Source: Akkermansia sp. (GTDB lineage Bacteria > Verrucomicrobiota > Verrucomicrobiia > Verrucomicrobiales > Akkermansiaceae). From it: a DNA stretch of 64,000 bases. Of this stretch, positions 37,823 to 44,500 are shown one piece after another. The position numbers and the translations under genes are program-made. Numbering within the stretch: the stretch's first letter is position 1; the number at the start of each line of letters is the position of its first letter. The notes below the pieces were generated by a model. It had not been told where the DNA came from. It did not search any database and saw nothing but the letters and a program-made list of their open reading frames with translations. The DNA is taken from positions 1 to 64,000 of the forward strand of contig JAFYUJ010000069.1 of the NCBI GenBank assembly GCA_017558555.1. Reading direction: 5' to 3'.

Positions 37823-38797
37823 TTAAGAGTCAGTTGATTGTCTGGGGGTGCGGTTCTGAATTTCCTGGTGCAGTCGTTTGTTGAATTCACCGGCCATGTC
37901 ATAGCCGCTCTCTCGCAGATATTGCCCCAGCGCCGCCACTTCCACAAGACGCGTCATATCGCGGCCGGGTGCCACGGGCAGGCTCAGTCGCTCCACCTCC
38001 ACGCCCAGGATGGTTGTGGTCTTGCGTTCCAGCCCCAGTCGCTCCATTTCTGTCATTTCACCGCTGGTCAGGTTGATGATGAGGCTGATTTTCTTCTGGC
38101 GACGGTAGGCTTTGAGCCCGAAAAGGTTGGTCACATTGATGATGCCAATACCGCGAATTTCAATGAAACCGCGGCTCAGCGAGGGCGAGGTGGCAATCAA
38201 TTCGCCGCTGATGTTGCGGATGCGCACCATGTCATCGGCCACCAGGGAGGAGCCACGCTCTACCAGACCCAGCGAGATTTCACTCTTTCCGATGCCTCCT
38301 TTGCCCGTGATAAGCACACCCACGCCGTGAACGTCCACCATACAGGCATGCAGCGTGGTGCTGTCGGCAAACTCATGCTCCAGAATCAGCGTGGCGCGGT
38401 TCACCAGCTTCATCGTGGGCAGGGTAGAGCAGAAAACTGACACGGAATGCGCATCTGCAATGCGAATAATATCCTCCGGTACATCCACACCATGCGCAAA
38501 CACCAGACACGGTATCTCGCGGTTCATCAGCGTCTCCAGTCGCTCTATGCGTTCCGGACCGTGCAGCGTACTCAAATAAGCCATTTCGGCAGCCCCGAAA
38601 ACCTGAATGCGTTCGTGTGCAAAATACCCGAAGTACCCCGTCAGCGCCATACCCGGTCGGTTCAAGGCGGGCTGTGTAATCTTGCGGCTCATCCCCAGCG
38701 GGCTGTTCATCAGCTGCAACTCCAGCGTGCGCCGATGATGCTCATAAAAATGCGCCACGGAGATATGATCTACTTTGCGGACGATGGGGTTCTTCAT
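37823..38797 (-). CDS. hprK: HPr kinase/phosphorylase
   Basis: 324 residues. The P-loop GKGGIGKSE near 165, the signature SLVADDMVRIRNISGELIATSP, and IEIRGIGIINVTNLFGLKA identify the HprK catalytic domain. The N-terminal domain is present as well. It phosphorylates a seryl residue of HPr in response to carbon status. In Gram-negatives with partial phosphotransferase systems it often serves regulation rather than sugar uptake. No HPr gene is in this window. The gene is divergent from the pilU-like gene. Confidence 0.93.
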   Translation of the reverse strand: MKNPIVRKVDHISVAHFYEHHRRTLELQLMNSPLGMSRKITQPALNRPGMALTGYFGYFAHERIQVFGAAEMAYLSTLHGPERIERLETLMNREIPCLVFAHGVDVPEDIIRIADAHSVSVFCSTLPTMKLVNRATLILEHEFADSTTLHACMVDVHGVGVLITGKGGIGKSEISLGLVERGSSLVADDMVRIRNISGELIATSPSLSRGFIEIRGIGIINVTNLFGLKAYRRQKKISLIINLTSGEMTEMERLGLERKTTTILGVEVERLSLPVAPGRDMTRLVEVAALGQYLRESGYDMAGEFNKRLHQEIQNRTPRQSTDS

Positions 38798-38937
38798 GCG
38801 CGTTTATTCTACACAGTCTCTGCGTTCCGGTCAAGAAAATGAACAGGAAAGCAGGAAATATACCATTTCTCGCTCAAATCTGTATTTTAAGCTCGCCAGA
38901 GCAGGGTGGAACATGATACATTGCCGTAGAAATACTC

Positions 38938-40347
38938 ATGAGCGATTCTAACTATATTTATGACAATGTGAACCAGTATCTGGAACTGGGCGCAAGCATC
39001 TACAGCCCGGCCATGTACCTGGGCGTGGGCTTGCCTCCGTACTGGATGCAGGCTGCTGCCTATACTCCGGTGTCCGAGACCGCCGGCATCCTGAGCGCAG
39101 AAGATACTGAAGCCCTGGTGCGCAGCTGCACCACAGAGGAACAGCGCGCTACGCTCGAAGAACAGGGTGTTGTGGATTTCATCGCCACCGCTCCGGTGGG
39201 CAAGTATCATGCCTATATCTACAAGCAGGAGAGCGGCTATCTGCTGATTCTCATGTGGCTGCATGTGGCTCCTTTCCTGAAGCAGGGTATTGATTGCGGC
39301 TGCTCCGATGTTCACCTGCCGTCTGCTTGCCCTCCCTCCTGGCGCCGATATGGTTCGCTGCTCCCCATCTGGGAGGGCGCACCCGTGCTGACCAAGTATG
39401 ATACCGAAGCCCTGGCCGATTCCTTCCTCAACGAAAAAGAATGGGAACGCCTGCGCGAGAAGGGCGACGTTGACTTCGCTTATCAGAATGACCTGGGCCG
39501 CTACCGTTCCTCTGTTGTCTCCCAGCGCCTTGGCTATGATTTGTGCTTCCGCATCATCAATAGCCGTATCCTGAGCATGAAGGATATCAACCTGCCGGAA
39601 GAATACGTGGTGCCGCTCACCCGCTTTACCAACGGCCTGATTCTGGTGACGGGTTCCGTGGGCTCCGGTAAGTCCACCACGCTCGCCTCCATCATTGATT
39701 TCATCAACGAGGACCGTCGCGACCACATCATTACGATGGAAGACCCCATCGAAGCCATTTTTGAAACCAAGGGTTGCCAGATTAACCAGCGTGAGGTGCA
39801 CAAGCACACCGAATCCTTCGGCCGTGCGCTCCGCGCCGCCCTGCGTGAAGACCCGGACGTCATCATGGTAGGTGAAATGCGCAACCTGGAGACGATTTCT
39901 CTGGCGCTCACCGCCGCAGAAACCGGTCACTTGGTGTTGGGTACCCTGCACACCGGCTCCGCCGCTCGTACCATTGACCGTATTCTTGATGCTTTCCCCG
40001 TAGAAGAACGCGAACACATCCGCATCATGGTGTCCGAATCCCTGCGTGGTGTGCTTTCCCAGCAGCTCGTGCCCAAGAAGGACGGTACCGGCCGAGTGAT
40101 GGCACTGGAAATGCTCGTGAACACCGCTGCTGTGGCCAACTGCATCCGCGAAGGTAAGACTTTCATGATTCCCGGTCTCATTCAGACCGGCAAGGCCCAG
40201 GGTATGCGCCTGATGGATGACTCCCTCCAGGAGCTGTATCTGAACGGTGTCATCAGCGCAGAAGAGTGCAACACCCGCGCTACGGATAAGATGATGATGG
40301 AGAAATTCCTGGCAGATCACCCCGAGCCCGCTCCCGCACAAGCCTGA
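38938..40347 (+). CDS. PilT/PilU-type retraction ATPase with duplicated N-terminal domain
   Basis: 469 residues. The motor half has Walker A GSVGSGKST near 237, the Asp box IITMEDPIEAIF, Walker B LREDPDVIMVGEMRNLETISLALTAAETGHLVLGTLHTGSAART, and AIRE-like ANCIREGKT. Before it stand two tandem copies of the PilT N-terminal domain: residues about 12-105 (..PPYWMQAAAYTPVSE..GVVDFIATAPVGKYH) and about 120-215 (CSDVHLPSACPPSWRRYGSLLPIWE..GDVDFAYQNDLGRYR). A normal PilT has only one. It likely cooperates with the adjacent PilT in type IV pilus retraction. The gene could equally be called pilU-like. Confidence 0.85.
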   Translation: MSDSNYIYDNVNQYLELGASIYSPAMYLGVGLPPYWMQAAAYTPVSETAGILSAEDTEALVRSCTTEEQRATLEEQGVVDFIATAPVGKYHAYIYKQESGYLLILMWLHVAPFLKQGIDCGCSDVHLPSACPPSWRRYGSLLPIWEGAPVLTKYDTEALADSFLNEKEWERLREKGDVDFAYQNDLGRYRSSVVSQRLGYDLCFRIINSRILSMKDINLPEEYVVPLTRFTNGLILVTGSVGSGKSTTLASIIDFINEDRRDHIITMEDPIEAIFETKGCQINQREVHKHTESFGRALRAALREDPDVIMVGEMRNLETISLALTAAETGHLVLGTLHTGSAARTIDRILDAFPVEEREHIRIMVSESLRGVLSQQLVPKKDGTGRVMALEMLVNTAAVANCIREGKTFMIPGLIQTGKAQGMRLMDDSLQELYLNGVISAEECNTRATDKMMMEKFLADHPEPAPAQA

Positions 40348-40376
40348 TTCTACAACCTTTAACGATTTTTGACACA

Positions 40377-41471
40377 ATGGAAAACCGAATTGACAGATAT
40401 TTCCGCGCTTTGGTGGAGAACGGCGGTTCCGACTTGCACTTGTCGGAAGGTATGCCCCCCAAGATGCGCGTTCATGGCGATATTGAGCCCATCGAAGATA
40501 TCATCCTTACCCGCGAGGATATGGTGGAGCTCATGGAGCCCATCTGCCCGCCTAAGCTCTGGAAGGAGTTTGTGGAAGGTGGCGATGCGGACTTTGCCTA
40601 TGAAATGGACGAATCTTCCCGCTTCCGCTGCAACTACATGAAGCAGCAGCGCGGCTATTGCTGCGTGTTCCGTTTGATTCCCACCAAGATTCTCACGATG
40701 GAACAGCTCAATGTGCCCGAGCAGATTAAGCGCTTTGGCGAAATGCGCTCCGGCCTCGTCCTGGTGACCGGCCCCACCGGCTCCGGTAAGTCGACAACGC
40801 TCGCTGCTCTCATCGATTATATCAATACCAACTTCTCCCGCCACATCATCACGGTGGAAGAACCCATCGAATTCGTACACCCCTCCAAGAAGAGCATCAT
40901 CACCCAGCGCGAGGTGCCCTCCAATTGCCCCACCTTCGCCGATGGCCTCCGCGCGTCCCTTCGTGAGGATACCGACATCGTGCTCGTGGGCGAAATGCGA
41001 GACCTGGAAACCATCTCTCTGGCGCTCACCGCCGCTGAGACAGGCTTGCTCGTCTTTGGTACCCTGCACACCAACAACGCCCGCAAGACCGTCGACCGTA
41101 TCATCGACGTATTCCCCGCAGAGCAGCAGGCTCAGGCTCGCACCATGCTCGCAGGTTCCTTGCGCGGTGTGGTGGCTCAGTTGCTCATGAAGCGCTGCGA
41201 TAAGCCCGGCCGCGTCGCTGTGAACGAAATCCTCTTCGCCACGCCTGCCGTTGCGTCCATCATCCGCGAAGGCGCTACCCAGAAGCTCGCCGACGTCATC
41301 ATCGGCGGCAAGGGCATGGGCATGCAGTTCATGGACGATGCCATCTGGCAGAAGCTCCAGCAGGGCCTCGTCTCCCCGCAGGAAGCCTACATGAAGGCCA
41401 TTGATAAGGCTCGCTTCAAGAACTTCCTGCCCCCCGATCAGGCCGCCCTCGCCAACGCCGGTGGCGCTTGA
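40377..41471 (+). CDS. pilT: Type IV pilus retraction ATPase PilT
   Basis: 364 residues, the normal length. The N-terminal domain GGSDLHLSEGMPPKMRVHGDIEPIE is followed by Walker A GPTGSGKST near 132, ITVEEPIEFVHPS, ITQREVPS, and the HIS-box region GTLHTNNARKTVDRIIDVFPAEQQ. It drives pilus disassembly and twitching. It lies 29 bases after the pilU-like gene and ends in a hairpin terminator. Confidence 0.95.
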   Translation: MENRIDRYFRALVENGGSDLHLSEGMPPKMRVHGDIEPIEDIILTREDMVELMEPICPPKLWKEFVEGGDADFAYEMDESSRFRCNYMKQQRGYCCVFRLIPTKILTMEQLNVPEQIKRFGEMRSGLVLVTGPTGSGKSTTLAALIDYINTNFSRHIITVEEPIEFVHPSKKSIITQREVPSNCPTFADGLRASLREDTDIVLVGEMRDLETISLALTAAETGLLVFGTLHTNNARKTVDRIIDVFPAEQQAQARTMLAGSLRGVVAQLLMKRCDKPGRVAVNEILFATPAVASIIREGATQKLADVIIGGKGMGMQFMDDAIWQKLQQGLVSPQEAYMKAIDKARFKNFLPPDQAALANAGGA

Positions 41472-41491
41472 TGCTCCCCCTTCATTTGAAT

Positions 41492-41531
41492 AAAAAGCCG
41501 CTTCTGAGTTTACCCTCGGAAGCGGCTTTTC
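41492..41531 (+). terminator. pilT terminator
   Basis: A long stem with arms AAAAGCCGCTTCTGAG and CTCGGAAGCGGCTTTT (one G-T wobble) and a TTTACC loop ends in TTTTCT. It forms the left flank of the inserted polyvalent-protein segment. Confidence 0.85.
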
Positions 41532-41553
41532 TCATTGTAGCCCATGCAGCGCG

Positions 41554-44500
41554 ATGTATGTGCGGGAGACTGGGTACAGCGATGCAGAGCTTTTGAAGCG
41601 CGGGTTGCTGCGCAATGCGAGCCGAAGCAAGCGCGGGGCGTTGATTGGGCGTCATGCGCGCGAGGAGCTGTGGACGCGCTTTACGAATGGTGCCATCAAG
41701 CCGATGGATGCGGAGATTATTTGCAATCTGACGAAGAATATCAAGGACCAGAGCCGCGTGGAGGAGATACAGCGACGCTGCTGCATGTTGCTGGCGGAGG
41801 GCAAGAGCTGGGATTTTATTGGCGGCATGGTGCAGCTGATGGCCAATAAGGAGAGTATCACGCTCAAGCAGGGGCTGCTGGACCTGGGCGCGGATTTTGA
41901 GGCTGATTTGGCGCGGGCTGCTGCGTGGATTGAGAAGAGCCTGGGTAAGATTAAGGAGAGTATTTCGCTGTTGAAGCAGGGCCGGAAGTTGAGCGGCAAG
42001 AAGCGCGAGGAGGCGGAGAGATTGGGGATTGTGACGGCGACGCAGGAGGGTGCCGAGGAGATGCTGCGCGATTTGGAGATGCTGCGCGGTAAGTATGAGA
42101 TGATTGGCAGTTACCCGGATTTGGTGGCGCAAGCGCAGATGTGGGATGGCAAGACGGAGGTGGACCCGGTGGGCTTGTATTTGGAGAGGGTGCAGGCGGA
42201 GCGCGAGCAGGCAAAGGCCGAGGGCGAGCTGGATGCGGATGCTTATTTGGCGGAGCAGGCGCGCAAGGCTGCGGCGGAGGCGGTGCCGGAGCTGAGTTTC
42301 AGTATGGGAGAGGCGCTGGACGTATTTTTTGAGGGTGTTCCGGGAGAAAATGGGGTGCAAGATGTACCGGTGGAGCTGCTGATGATGCAGAAGGTAGAGC
42401 CGGCAAAGAGCGTGCGGAATGCTTGGAGGTATATGAATGAAGCCGCAAAGGGGGAGAGGGCAAAGAGAAAGCCAGTGGCTGTGGTGGATAATGGGGATGG
42501 TACTTACTCGATTGTAGATGGAAATGCTACTTCATTGTCTTTGGCTGCGCATGGTGCGCAGAAGGTGAGGGTGCAGGTGGTAGGAGAGAATGCCGGCACT
42601 CGCTTAAATAATAGTGCGTATTTGGTGCAGGATGAGACGCCGGGAGCGGATGCGGATAAGCGTTTGCGCACACATGGGCTGGACGGGTTGCATGGGGATG
42701 TAGCGATGCAACGTGCTTTTGAACAAGCAGAGGAGAATATACCGCTGCTGGAGGGACTGGTACAAGCTGCCGCTGATAATGTTGGCGGCGAGGTGATGAT
42801 ACGCCCAGCTAATGATGAGAACGGGCTGGCAACAAAGAAGCCAAGCACGGCAAGAGATAAAGCAAACCGTGATTACCAGGGTGATATTTCACGCGTGGTA
42901 GATTTGATAGGTGGAACGTGTATAATGACGGCTGATGGTGATTTTGCCGATGCAATAAAGGCGATACGAAAGGCTCTGGCTACGCCGAAGTATACGGGAG
43001 CAAGTATTGCCAAGGTGAAAAAGCTTGGATTTAACACGATGGAGCCGCAGTATCGTGATGTGAAGGTGTCTGTGCGCTTTGCAAACGGAGGTATTGGGGA
43101 AATTATCCTGGTGCAGGATGTGATTAATGATGCCAAGTTTAACCGCGGCGGGCACTTGTTGTATGATGTGACGCGAGAGCTACAGCCTTATACAGGCTCA
43201 ATCAAGACAGCAGAAAATGCTTTTAATGCACTTAAAGACTTGAGTGCATTGGTGTATCAGACAGATGCTGTAGTAGACTCGGAGGCTTTTGCGCGGGCAA
43301 AATCAGTAGCTTCATCGGCATTGGAAGCTCTGAAGCCGGATTTGAAGAAATTGAGTGTTTCTTCTTTTGTGGCAACTGCCGTGAAGTCATCAGACTCTTT
43401 GCTGAAGAAAGCCAAGCCTGCTTCAGTATCTTCTGCTGCGATGCCGAGACGTTCGTTAATCCAAAACATATCCAAGGATATGATAGGGGATAAGGAGCTG
43501 GGTGTCAACAATAATTTTTCGTTCAGCATGGGTGAGGAGCGCAATCTGGCGGCGGTGCATAGTATTCCGTTGGATACAATGTTGGAAGTAGAGAAAAAGT
43601 TAGGGGGATTGCCTAAGCCGTCCATTGCTGTTACACGCTTGGATAAGCCTTATTCCTGGGGGTATTCTGAGAGAGTGTATTTGATTGGGAAGCCTGAATT
43701 AGCCGACCCTGAGCAAGGAAACTTGGTGTACGATCGTGATGCGTGGACAGGCAAGGGGCCTTTCTTGCTGGAAGGTGGAGATGCGTACGATTACCGGAAG
43801 AGTGAGTATTTCAATCCTACTCTGGAGGAGTTTGTGGCACGCACGATAAAGAAGAAGGGTATGGAGGAAGGTGGCAGTTTCAGAGGGCAGAGCGCAGTAG
43901 CTATTGGAACGATGGACGCGGTGAAAGCTCACCGCGAAAAGCTCTCCGACACTGATACATCTAACGCACAAAAGGAAGAGACAGATAAAGAGTTGGACGA
44001 GCTGATAGAGGATGTGGTAAGCCTGAACAAGAAGGGGCTGAATTATGAAGAGATATCATATCTTTTAGCAAGGGTGTGCTGGCGTTCGTCGCCTATGGCG
44101 GATGGAGCACCGTCTGAAAGGGAGGTGAGCCGTGAGCAGGCTAAAAGGATTTTGAATGAGATGGGTATCCGGGTTAAGGACATCAAAAAGCCGCTGGTGG
44201 ATAAATTTGTGAAGGCGGTAACTGGGCTTAAAAATGAGATGGAAGATTATCTGGAGTCCGTGCCGCAGCGTGCTGTAATGTTCAATGAGTTTGAATATGC
44301 CGTGATGCCGGAGTCTATGAAAGGTGCTCCCGGATTGGATGAAATGCTGGACAGAAATAACATTACGCCAATATACCACGATGGTACGGAGAAAGGCCGA
44401 CGCGCGGCGCTGGCAGGGCTTGTGAATGACAGCCGGGTGAGTTTCAGCGTGGTGGGTGAGAATGCTGCCAACTGGGAGGAGATAAAGCACCTGGCGTTCC

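Noticed and set aside
38887-40377. 496-codon open frame antisense to the pilU-like gene
   Set aside because: The plus-strand motor has all ATPase motifs. The antisense frame has none.
41494-41553. A start for the polyvalent frame within the pilT terminator
   Set aside because: No start codon with a ribosome site was seen, and the frame first opens inside the terminator stem.
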